Assembly: GCA_049416425.1 (NCBI GenBank)
Contig: JBMSHD010000118.1
Location: 1-6,386, forward strand
From: JBMSHD01 sp049416425
GTDB lineage: Bacteria; Pseudomonadota; Gammaproteobacteria; Francisellales; Francisellaceae
Direction of reading: 5' to 3'
DNA: 6,386 nt
The notes beneath the pieces are model-generated. The model saw nothing but the letters and a program-made list of their open reading frames with translations, ran no database searches and was not told where the DNA came from. This document shows, in pieces, positions 1-6,232 of the stretch. Position 1 is the first letter of the stretch; every line of letters begins with the position of its first letter. The position numbers were made by a program, and so were the translations under genes.

Positions 1-75
1 ATTTAACATCCAATCTGTATATTTATTGCGCTGAATTTTAATAAGACAGCCCTGGTCTCAAACGTCAGTTATTGT

Positions 76-1695
76 TTGACACCGACAACCGTGCAGACGA
101 TTACGGCAGATGGTACTTATACCGATACAGCAGAGGTCAGTCAACTACAAGCGCTTGCCCCAAACAGCACGATGAAAACCAATTACTATCCGGTGGTAAA
201 ACAGCTGGAATATTTTAAACCCGCCTCAGACAATAGCGTGTCTCATATTTTGCCAATATCGGATCAAACCGATGATACCCTTGGTTATTTGCTTAAAGAA
301 ATAGATTATGACTATGGCAGCGGTGACAGTAATCAGGAGGCGAGGCTTTATGGCAAAACCGAAATTGATCATACGGTATCGGATTTGAGTGCCAAGACAA
401 ACTCGGGTGGTCAATTGAGCTTAAATCCTGTGAAATCAACGACCTTGACGTATGCCTATTGCGATGCCAGCGACAGCAATCTGGCTGCCTGCAGTGAAGG
501 CAATACGGTCAATGGCGTGACGATATCTGCCATATCGGATCTTGGGTCTAGCGGGAGTGATTCAACCATTACCAATGAATATATTTACGATAATGCTTCC
601 GATTTGCTGCAAGTGCAATATAAGCCTAAGATTGCCGATACACAAAATGGCTATAGGGCAAATTATTTTACTTATGATGCCCTAAATCGACCAATCACTG
701 AGCAGTCTTATGTTTTGCAGAGTCTGGGTAATAATGCAGACAGCAATACACTGACCAAAGATATCACTCTAAATTACCCGAATTTACTCGAGCGAGTCAG
801 CATCAATAACTTAACTGGCGATCAGGCCGATGTGGTCTTCGACTCCCAGGGCCATGAGCTAGCCAGATTTGACAATGCCGCTCAAAGCGATGACAGCCAG
901 CCATTGACTTGTGACGATACAACCGGCGTTACCCACAGCGTTAGTGGATTGTGCCCCGTGGGCATTGATCAATATAATGCGCAGGGAGAGAAAACAGCCG
1001 CGGTTTCCTATTTTGATACAGATCATGATGCAAATGGCAATAATGCATACAGTCGCCTGTATTATTATGATGATGAGCAGAGGCTGATCAATCAATTGGT
1101 GACATCAGGCAGCAATGTGAATGCTACGGCTGACGTGCCGGCAACACATGGTCAGGAAAATAAAACAGGCTATGACGATATCTGGACTGACCCTGACAGC
1201 CAGACTCCCGTTTCATTACAGATAAGCTATATGGATAACGGCAATCAGGGCACGATAGACAGCGATTCCTATGAACCTGTCACGGTAACTGAAAGGGATC
1301 TCAACACCGGAGATGAGATTGCCAGTTTTAAACTTAAATATACGGCTGATATCGATACCGATCCTATCGGTTTTGTCGAAGCTGCCATAACCAATAAGTC
1401 ATATGAGCTTAAGCAGACTTTTACTTACAACGCCGAACATAATGTCATAACCACCGATACCATTCATCCAAACGCCACCACTTACAGCAGTGACGCAACG
1501 GTTACCAGTCAGATGTATTACTCGGCCAAAGGGCAAAGGCTGCAATCAACAGGCCCAATGATAGATACCATGTTGAGTGACAGCAGTATGAGCAATGATC
1601 TTACGGGGAGCAGCGTGACGATGTACCAGCATTACAATGCCCTGGGTGCTGCCATTTGCATGGCAATGGGTGTGACTCAGGATCAATGTGATTGA
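76..1695 (+). CDS. 5'-truncated YD-repeat (Rhs/TcC-like) body protein, C-terminal half, probable gene remnant
   Basis: The frame is open from base 7 to the stop at 1693-1695, but a TAA lies in frame at 4-6. The earliest start-type codon is TTG at 76 and the first ATG is at 172. Neither has a ribosome binding site, and no signal peptide is present. From the Cys codon at 73 onward the product aligns end to end with residues 537-1081 of the protein at 1814-5059. Shared blocks include NQEAR followed by IDHTV, DTQ-G, a CDD...SGLCPV block, LNTG, YSSD and a final ICMA-GV-Q--C motif. Degenerate YD repeats such as YDALNRP are visible. It is rich in Ser, Thr, Asp and Asn, as is usual for exported beta proteins. 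The alignment decays upstream of about base 55, so the N-terminal half is missing or lies before the window in another frame. The reading frame and cysteines are still intact, so the damage is recent or the fragment is still used as a recombination donor. I call it a fragment; a real TTG-initiated protein is possible but less likely. Confidence 0.6.
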   Translation: MTPTTVQTITADGTYTDTAEVSQLQALAPNSTMKTNYYPVVKQLEYFKPASDNSVSHILPISDQTDDTLGYLLKEIDYDYGSGDSNQEARLYGKTEIDHTVSDLSAKTNSGGQLSLNPVKSTTLTYAYCDASDSNLAACSEGNTVNGVTISAISDLGSSGSDSTITNEYIYDNASDLLQVQYKPKIADTQNGYRANYFTYDALNRPITEQSYVLQSLGNNADSNTLTKDITLNYPNLLERVSINNLTGDQADVVFDSQGHELARFDNAAQSDDSQPLTCDDTTGVTHSVSGLCPVGIDQYNAQGEKTAAVSYFDTDHDANGNNAYSRLYYYDDEQRLINQLVTSGSNVNATADVPATHGQENKTGYDDIWTDPDSQTPVSLQISYMDNGNQGTIDSDSYEPVTVTERDLNTGDEIASFKLKYTADIDTDPIGFVEAAITNKSYELKQTFTYNAEHNVITTDTIHPNATTYSSDATVTSQMYYSAKGQRLQSTGPMIDTMLSDSSMSNDLTGSSVTMYQHYNALGAAICMAMGVTQDQCD

Positions 1696-1705
1696 AATTT
1701 TTGAG

Positions 1706-1718
1706 TAGGCATTGCCTA
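1706..1718 (+). terminator. weak hairpin after the truncated gene
   Basis: A short perfect hairpin (TAGGC, loop ATT, GCCTA) lies 11 bases after the stop of the upstream frame. The stem is only 5 bp and it is followed by ATTTCG, not a run of T, so it is at best a weak terminator. Confidence 0.2.
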
Positions 1719-1743
1719 ATTTCGCGTATTCTGCTGAGTCAAA

Positions 1744-1774
1744 TTGACATATGAAGTTACACTGATTCTGTGAT
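1744..1774 (+). promoter_or_regulatory. possible sigma-70-type promoter of the body gene
   Basis: A perfect -35-like TTGACA (1744-1749) lies 64 bases before the ATG at 1814. The best -10-like match is TGTGAT (1769-1774), four of six consensus bases, at a long 19-base spacing. The -35 is convincing and the -10 is not. This is the only promoter-like pair I see in the 118-base spacer. Confidence 0.3.
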
Positions 1775-1799
1775 GAGAACGTTTGATAACCGAAATACT

Positions 1800-1804
1800 A
1801 AGGA
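1800..1804 (+). promoter_or_regulatory. ribosome binding site that decides the start at 1814
   Basis: AAGGA stands 9 bases before ATG 1814. The in-frame TTG at 1805 directly abuts this site and could not be served by it, so translation should begin at the ATG. That also places the lysines right at the N-terminus of the signal peptide. Confidence 0.6.
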
Positions 1805-1813
1805 TTGATAAAA

Positions 1814-4800
1814 ATGAAGAAAAAATTGCTACCGGTTTTAATTTGTTCAGCCATAGGCATGATGTGTCAATATGTTTATGCCGATGATAGCAGCTCGGCA
1901 GGTGTTACGGCCGCTTCCAGCTACGCCGGCAGCTCAACCGTAGATGATCGAACCGGGCAGCTTAACTTCAGCAAAGCGGTGGCCAGTTTGAGCAATCACG
2001 GTCTGGAGGATGATTATCGTTTATCGGTGCTATATAGCCAGGCCGAATTGAGTGACAGCTCGCCCTATTACCTGGCCAATCACTGGCAGCTTGCATTGCC
2101 TTATTATGACAACAATACGTTTTATAGTGGCAATGGCGCCTCCTACTACGTGACATCCACTGTGAAAGATGCAACGACAGGAATGTATCGACTTAATTTT
2201 GCCTATAACCAGATACATAATGTTGAATTGCTGGCCTCTTCCTCCAGCAACCCAACCGTGCTTGAGGCGATCTATGATGATAATCATGTTGAAATCTATC
2301 AGTCACAAAATGATTCCAGCTATTTATTGCTGAGTGAGATTATCTATCCGTCAGGACTGAAGTTAGCTTTTAAATACAGTAAAATTGGAGATATTAATCT
2401 GCTGACCAGTATAACCAACAGCTACGATGAAAGCATCAAGCTTAGCTATAATAGTGGCAGTGGTTATACGATTAGTGGCAGTGATAGTACCAGTACCCAG
2501 ATGTCATTGGATAATGATGATCAACTAACCATGCTGAAGCAGTTGAGCGCCGATGGCGTAACCATGGCTATGCAGCTTTTTAGTTATTATACCAGTTCGG
2601 GTTCTGCCGGTAGTCTATCCGATAATTTAATCAAAAATGTGACACAACTCGACAGCAATGGCACAGAGATATCGTCGACGGGTATTGGTTATGGTGCCAT
2701 CGAGGTGAAGTCTTCCACTAAAACCTTTGTCTTGCCGGTGGTCACGAGTCTTTGTAATTTCAGTGATTCCTCCAAACAGAGCTATACACAGACCTTCTAC
2801 AGCTATGGTCAGACTGAACCCGATAGCTATTACACGACTAACAGTTGCGCCAATGATCCGGGAAATGCCATGGCGATTTTTACAGGGAACAACTACACCG
2901 GTTATCCATTGACCAATGCAACATCAAGTGCAACCGATAATGCAAATCTGTTTGCGCAACTCAACCACACCGCCTTTACCTATAGTGTGAATAAAGCGGT
3001 TTACAGTTCTGATGACCCCGCGACACCGGTCAGCCAGGAAAGTGACTACTACGATCATCTACAAAGGCTTATCAATTCCGTCGTTTGGCAAGGGCAAGTG
3101 GAAACACAAACGGCCTATGGGTTTGCAGATGGTATGACAACCAGCTTTACCGTCGCTGATAACAATACCACTAACCAGGCGGAAACGACATTTTCAGATA
3201 ATGTGACGCCCTCATCAAATACCTATGCCGAGGCCAAAACCGTTGTGACTAAAACCACGGCAAATGGGAACAGTTTTCAAAAAGTAAATACCGTATCCTA
3301 TGATGACTATGGGAATGTGGTATCAAGTTATGACTCGGCTACCGGCACAACGACCTTAAATCAATATGCACGCAATCAAGATGCCAGTTGCATGTACGTC
3401 AATGCGGATGCCATTACCTATTGTGCCTCGCCAGTCGTGTCACAGAAAATAACCTCAGATGGAACTTGGACAACCGTATCCAATCAGTCTGAAGTTAAAG
3501 CCAAGGCGCCTGATGGGACTAGTATTATCTATTATCCTGTGAGCGCTTCATTTAATTACTTCAAAGCCGGTGATTCTGACAGCCACATTATTGCCTCTAC
3601 GGATACGACGGATGCCGATTATGGCGACTTGTTATCAGAAACAGATACGACTTGGGGTAATAGTGATCAGAATCAGGAAGCACGTAAATATGCCGAGTCA
3701 ACCATTGATCATACCGTTGACTCGCTTAAGGTGACCTCGAATAAGGGGGACAACCTGACTATCACACCGGTATCGACGCAGTCCGTTGACTATAGCTATT
3801 GTGACTCAGCCGACCCTAATTTATCCTCATGTGCCGATTTTCCAGACAGTTATGGCACGACTGTTGAGACGAAAGTTCCTTTATCTCAGGGAGCGACAGA
3901 CAGTGTGATCACCAGTCAGAAGGTTTATAACAATCACAGTGGGCTTCTGACGGAAGATGTCTCGCCGATGCATATCGATACGCAAGATGGGCTTAAGTCT
4001 GTGGTATACAGCTATGATGGTTTACATCGACCGCTTTCTGAAAAGACCTATGCCATCAGCTCTATCAGCGAGGCCTTAAGCGATACGGATAAAATTGGAG
4101 ATATTGATTACAGTTATCCGAGTTTGCTTGAAAAAGTCACAACGGATAATATCATGGGTTATGAAAGTGATACGGTTTATGACAGTCGTGGCAATCAACA
4201 GGCTGTTTTTGATAATGCGTATAGTATGATGGCAGGCAGCCCTGGCGGCTCAAAAGCGGCAGAAACTTGTGACGATAGCAGTGGTGTCTCTCATACGGCT
4301 TCGGGTTTGTGTCCGGTTAATCAGACGGTTTATAATGCGCTGGGCAATAAAATTGAATCAATAGCCTATAATCAGCAAGATGCGGCAGGAAATACGGCGT
4401 ATACGACGGTTTATCTTTATGATACGGAACAGCGTTTGATTTCTCAGACGACAACACCGGGCAGTGTGACGGCAAAAACAGTAACAGCACTTCCTGAATC
4501 ACATCTGGCTGTCTCTCAAACCGCTTATGTTGATGTCTGGAATGATTCCGTGTTAGATAAAGACGTTTCCTTAAAAATAAGCGACAGTGATGCGGGAAAT
4601 ATCAGCGATAGTCTCAGTAATTCACATCCACCTATTAGCGTTGAAGAGACAGATCTAAACACCGGTAATGCTATTGCCGATTATGACATTGACTATGCCG
4701 ATGATTTTGCGACAGATCCAGCCGCTTATGTGGAGGCGGCTATTGTCAATAAGACGTATTATAATAAAACAGAGACAAATTATAACGGGGAAAATGAAGC

Positions 4801-5059
4801 CGTTTCTGTGCAAAGTCTGGATCCAGGTTCTGCAAGTTACAGCAGTGATCACCTGATTACATCCAATACTTACTACGATGCACAAGGACAGTCTATCCAG
4901 TCCCAGGGACCTGTGATCAATACGACCTTGACGGACAGCGATATGTCCAGTGATCTGACAGGTAAACAGATTACCCTGTTTACCCATTACAATGGCATCG
5001 GTAAATCCATCTGTATGGCGGAAGGAGTAAGCCAGACAGATGATGCCTGCAGTTCGTAG
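1814..5059 (+). CDS. secreted YD-repeat (Rhs/TcC-like) body protein lacking the terminal Rhs core
   Basis: This is a 1081-residue protein starting at the ATG with a good Shine-Dalgarno. Residues 1-23 form a classical Sec signal peptide: MKKK, a hydrophobic stretch, then VYA before DD. Neither cysteine in it sits in a lipobox. Residues about 30-110 (DDRTGQLNF, LSVLYSQ, NHWQLALPYYD) resemble the N-terminal beta module of TcC-like and eukaryote-associated Rhs proteins, which normally reads TG-L, L-YS and GWSL. YD-type repeats follow: YDDYGN at 496, YDGLHRP at 734, YDSRGN at 789, YNALGN at 840, YDTEQRL at 869 and YDAQGQ at 1021. Ten cysteines in the mature part form five close pairs. The chain stops just after a CMAEGVSQ motif, without the NPFGY...DPTG core that closes normal Rhs/TcC proteins; such cores are encoded separately downstream from 5373. 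In Rhs and TcC proteins YD repeats build a hollow beta shell around a toxin, so a shell or surface role outside the cytoplasm is inferred. The C-terminal 545 residues are paralogous to the fragment upstream. The YD-repeat family assignment is secure; the function is not. Confidence 0.88.
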   Translation: MKKKLLPVLICSAIGMMCQYVYADDSSSAGVTAASSYAGSSTVDDRTGQLNFSKAVASLSNHGLEDDYRLSVLYSQAELSDSSPYYLANHWQLALPYYDNNTFYSGNGASYYVTSTVKDATTGMYRLNFAYNQIHNVELLASSSSNPTVLEAIYDDNHVEIYQSQNDSSYLLLSEIIYPSGLKLAFKYSKIGDINLLTSITNSYDESIKLSYNSGSGYTISGSDSTSTQMSLDNDDQLTMLKQLSADGVTMAMQLFSYYTSSGSAGSLSDNLIKNVTQLDSNGTEISSTGIGYGAIEVKSSTKTFVLPVVTSLCNFSDSSKQSYTQTFYSYGQTEPDSYYTTNSCANDPGNAMAIFTGNNYTGYPLTNATSSATDNANLFAQLNHTAFTYSVNKAVYSSDDPATPVSQESDYYDHLQRLINSVVWQGQVETQTAYGFADGMTTSFTVADNNTTNQAETTFSDNVTPSSNTYAEAKTVVTKTTANGNSFQKVNTVSYDDYGNVVSSYDSATGTTTLNQYARNQDASCMYVNADAITYCASPVVSQKITSDGTWTTVSNQSEVKAKAPDGTSIIYYPVSASFNYFKAGDSDSHIIASTDTTDADYGDLLSETDTTWGNSDQNQEARKYAESTIDHTVDSLKVTSNKGDNLTITPVSTQSVDYSYCDSADPNLSSCADFPDSYGTTVETKVPLSQGATDSVITSQKVYNNHSGLLTEDVSPMHIDTQDGLKSVVYSYDGLHRPLSEKTYAISSISEALSDTDKIGDIDYSYPSLLEKVTTDNIMGYESDTVYDSRGNQQAVFDNAYSMMAGSPGGSKAAETCDDSSGVSHTASGLCPVNQTVYNALGNKIESIAYNQQDAAGNTAYTTVYLYDTEQRLISQTTTPGSVTAKTVTALPESHLAVSQTAYVDVWNDSVLDKDVSLKISDSDAGNISDSLSNSHPPISVEETDLNTGNAIADYDIDYADDFATDPAAYVEAAIVNKTYYNKTETNYNGENEAVSVQSLDPGSASYSSDHLITSNTYYDAQGQSIQSQGPVINTTLTDSDMSSDLTGKQITLFTHYNGIGKSICMAEGVSQTDDACSS

Positions 5060-5066
5060 AGGCATG

Positions 5067-5161
5067 CTTCACACGGTATTAAGAGCGAGGTCTTATCGAA
5101 TTTACTCTCTGTTGTTCCTTCCTAAAACAGCGATAAGTCCTCATCTTTCTGGCGTGTGAAG
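5067..5161. repeat. nested imperfect palindrome after the body gene
   Basis: Three concentric inverted pairs occur within 95 bases: CTTCACACG (5067-5075) with CGTGTGAAG (5153-5161); GAGGTCTTATCG (5087-5098) with CGATAAGTCCTC (5131-5142), one mismatch; and CTGTT (5109-5113) with AACAG (5126-5130). It begins 8 bases after the body-gene stop. It could fold as a long RNA hairpin or a DNA cruciform and act as a 3' end or terminator. There is no run of T, and it could equally be a small nonautonomous repeat. I saw no clear target duplication around it. Confidence 0.55.
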
Positions 5162-5218
5162 TATCTTGGCTCTTTACGCATTATTCGTTGAAAAGATAGT
5201 TTATCCAACCCCACCTAA

Positions 5219-5242
5219 CCTCCCCTTGATTCCAAGGGGAGG
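5219..5242. repeat. first GC-rich hairpin inside the MITE-like element
   Basis: CCTCCCCTTG (5219-5228) and CAAGGGGAGG (5233-5242) form a perfect 10-bp stem with a 4-base loop. The surrounding arms, AACCCCACC at 5207-5215 and the GGGAAGGGGTT segment ending at 5293, pair again outside it. The pattern resembles the CCCC/GGGG palindromes scattered through many proteobacterial genomes. Confidence 0.6.
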
Positions 5243-5254
5243 GAATGTTTGTCT

Positions 5255-5279
5255 CCTCCCCCTTGTGTTAAGGGGGGGG
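5255..5279. repeat. second GC-rich hairpin with a nine-G tract
   Basis: CCTCCCCCTT (5255-5264) pairs with AAGGGGGGGG (5270-5279) around the loop GTGTT, with one G-T wobble. The 3' arm lies in an uninterrupted run of nine G (5272-5280), which is prone to slippage. It lies outside genes, so any length change would alter spacing, not a reading frame. Confidence 0.5.
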
Positions 5280-5327
5280 GTAGGGAAGGGGTTCTACGAA
5301 TAACGCTAAATAGAGCCAGTATCTTTG

Positions 5328-5351
5328 ACTAGAGAATTTAAAGAATCTAGT
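5328..5351. promoter_or_regulatory. inverted repeat in the leader of the first tip gene, possible operator
   Basis: ACTAGA (5328-5333) and TCTAGT (5346-5351) are perfect inverted repeats separated by 12 A/T-rich bases, 22 bases before the ATG at 5373. A TTGACT resembling a -35 box (5325-5330) overlaps the left arm, though no good -10 follows at standard spacing. A protein binding site or a leader hairpin are both possible. The arms are short, so chance cannot be excluded. Confidence 0.25.
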
Positions 5352-5361
5352 TACTATCGGC

Positions 5362-5366
5362 AGGAG
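5362..5366 (+). promoter_or_regulatory. ribosome binding site that decides the start at 5373
   Basis: AGGAG sits 6 bases before ATG 5373. The frame is open further upstream to a TTG at 5325, but that codon lies in the target duplication of the MITE-like element and has no binding site, and using it would bury the signal peptide behind 16 charged and polar residues. Confidence 0.65.
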
Positions 5367-5372
5367 CAGCAA

Positions 5373-6158
5373 ATGAATATATTGCTTAAACAAACAACAG
5401 CTATCTTAGTTTGTGTTTGTGCTGGATTGGGCTCAACAGCACTGGCAAGCGGTGTGAGCTATCAATATACAGACGCTAAGAGCAATACGATATTGGTTGC
5501 AGGGCAGGATGGCATTGATCATCTGTATCAATACAGTGCTTATGGAGTTCAAAGCGATGCCTATTATCCATTCAATAGGCAAAGTGAAGCTATGGATAAT
5601 GCGCCTCGGCTGCTTACGATCGATGATAATCCATTCGGCTATGGTGGTCAGCGTCGTGACTCAAGCACCGCGCTTTGGTCACTGGGCAATGGTTATCGTC
5701 AGTATGATGCGCTAACAGGTGGTTTTATGCAGGCCGATAGTTTATCGGCATTTTCAGGGAAAAACACAGAAAATGCCTTTGCTTATGTCGGTGGCAATCC
5801 AGTTGGCTACCGCGATCCGACAGGGCATTTTAAGGTGCCGAAAGCGCTAAATGTGGTTTTAAATGGGGCAGGAATTATGGGTTCAATGGCACTAATGATG
5901 TTATTTGGAAATCCTATTTTGAACGATAACGGCCTGGTGGCGTTTGGTCAAGGATTTAGTGCGGTTGGCATGTTTTCAGGATTAAACGGTATTGTATATG
6001 GAATAGTTAATATAAATGGTAAAAGTACAAACCATGCTTCATTTGCGTTTGGGTTATCGGCTACGATTCTTGATTTGGTAAGCTTCAGGTATTATATGAA
6101 AACGCTACCAGTACTGGTTAGGGCAACGCCAGAAATACCGGAAGCGACTGCGGTATAA
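5373..6158 (+). CDS. secreted TcC/Rhs-type core 'tip' protein with hydrophobic variable tail
   Basis: This protein has 261 residues and a strong Shine-Dalgarno. Residues 1-26 are a Sec signal peptide with the hydrophobic run ILVCVCAGLG and probable cleavage after ALA (or ALAS). Residues about 27-152 form the Rhs-associated core of the toxin-complex TcC type: YSAYG (55-59), NPFGYGGQRRD (86-96), LGNGYR (104-109), ADSLSAF (121-127), AFAYVGGNP (135-143) and DPTGH (148-152). The segment P143-x4-D148-x2-G151 matches the place where TcC and Rhs proteins cut themselves to free their toxin. The tail after 152 is where those families carry their variable effector. Here it is about 109 residues with three hydrophobic, glycine-rich stretches (roughly 158-179, 187-214, 222-238) and a Pro/Glu-rich end. 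I do not recognise it; a membrane-inserting or pore-forming role is only a guess. The mature part has no cysteine, unlike the body protein. The YD repeats that should precede the core are absent from this gene, and the body protein immediately upstream lacks exactly this core. No immunity gene follows: only 74 noncoding bases separate it from the next tip gene. Confidence 0.88.
   Translation: MNILLKQTTAILVCVCAGLGSTALASGVSYQYTDAKSNTILVAGQDGIDHLYQYSAYGVQSDAYYPFNRQSEAMDNAPRLLTIDDNPFGYGGQRRDSSTALWSLGNGYRQYDALTGGFMQADSLSAFSGKNTENAFAYVGGNPVGYRDPTGHFKVPKALNVVLNGAGIMGSMALMMLFGNPILNDNGLVAFGQGFSAVGMFSGLNGIVYGIVNINGKSTNHASFAFGLSATILDLVSFRYYMKTLPVLVRATPEIPEATAV
5416..5529 (+). repeat. direct repeat, copy 1 (tip-gene 5' module)
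   Basis: These 114 bases recur at 6273-6386, exactly 857 bases downstream, with only two mismatches and no gap. The repeat begins within the hydrophobic part of the signal peptide (at CAGLG) and covers the cleavage site and the start of the core. Bases before 5416 are clearly less similar, so the boundary is sharp. Confidence 0.9.
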
Positions 6159-6223
6159 CTAGACAGAACAATAATTTGCGAATGGCTCTGGATGCTAAAA
6201 ATTGAACAAAAAACAGCGGGTAT

Positions 6224-6228
6224 AGGAG
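6224..6228 (+). promoter_or_regulatory. ribosome binding site of the second tip gene
   Basis: AGGAG lies 4 bases before ATG 6233. The 74-base spacer upstream (6159-6232) holds no other recognisable signal and no convincing terminator, so the two tip genes may be cotranscribed. Confidence 0.55.
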
Positions 6229-6232
6229 TGTT

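Larger units (their letters stand above)
5160..5325. mobile_element. MITE-like element (5168-5317) with 8-bp target-site duplication, ISL3-type ends
   Basis: The identical octamer AGTATCTT occurs at 5160-5167 and 5318-5325 and brackets a 150-base insert. The insert begins GGCTCTTTACGC and ends in the imperfect complement (CGCTAAATAGAGCC). The terminal inverted repeats run about 24 positions and include the perfect pair TTATTCGT (5181-5188) with ACGAATAA (5296-5303). There is no room for a transposase, so the element must be nonautonomous. Ends starting GGCTCTTT together with 8-bp duplications are what I know of the ISL3 family; that family assignment is from memory and not certain. Removing the insert and one octamer would leave 155 bases between the body gene and the first tip gene. 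Confidence 0.65.

Noticed and set aside
859..1095. Hydrophobic minus-strand frame (78 codons) that looks like a membrane peptide
   Set aside because: The Ile runs are the complement of Asp/Tyr/Asn codons (GAT, TAT, AAT) in the YD-repeat gene, so it is an antisense shadow.
1805..1813. Alternative TTG start giving three extra residues on the body protein
   Set aside because: It directly follows the ribosome binding site with no spacing; ATG 1814 has correct spacing and a better signal-peptide N-terminus.
4655..5065. 136-codon open frame on the minus strand
   Set aside because: It lies wholly antisense to the conserved 3' end of the body gene, its composition is low-complexity Ile/Arg, and the sense strand carries paralogous protein conservation.
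5219..5280. GC-rich hairpins as intrinsic terminators of the body gene
   Set aside because: They are followed by G-rich sequence and not T runs, and they lie inside an inserted element, so they are better read as element structure.
5325..5372. Alternative TTG start adding 16 residues to the first tip protein
   Set aside because: It has no ribosome binding site, lies at the MITE target duplication, and would place charged and polar residues ahead of the signal peptide; ATG 5373 has AGGAG at 6 bases.
6159..6232. A small immunity gene between the two tip genes
   Set aside because: The gap is 74 bases and contains no frame with a start and ribosome binding site apart from the next tip gene.
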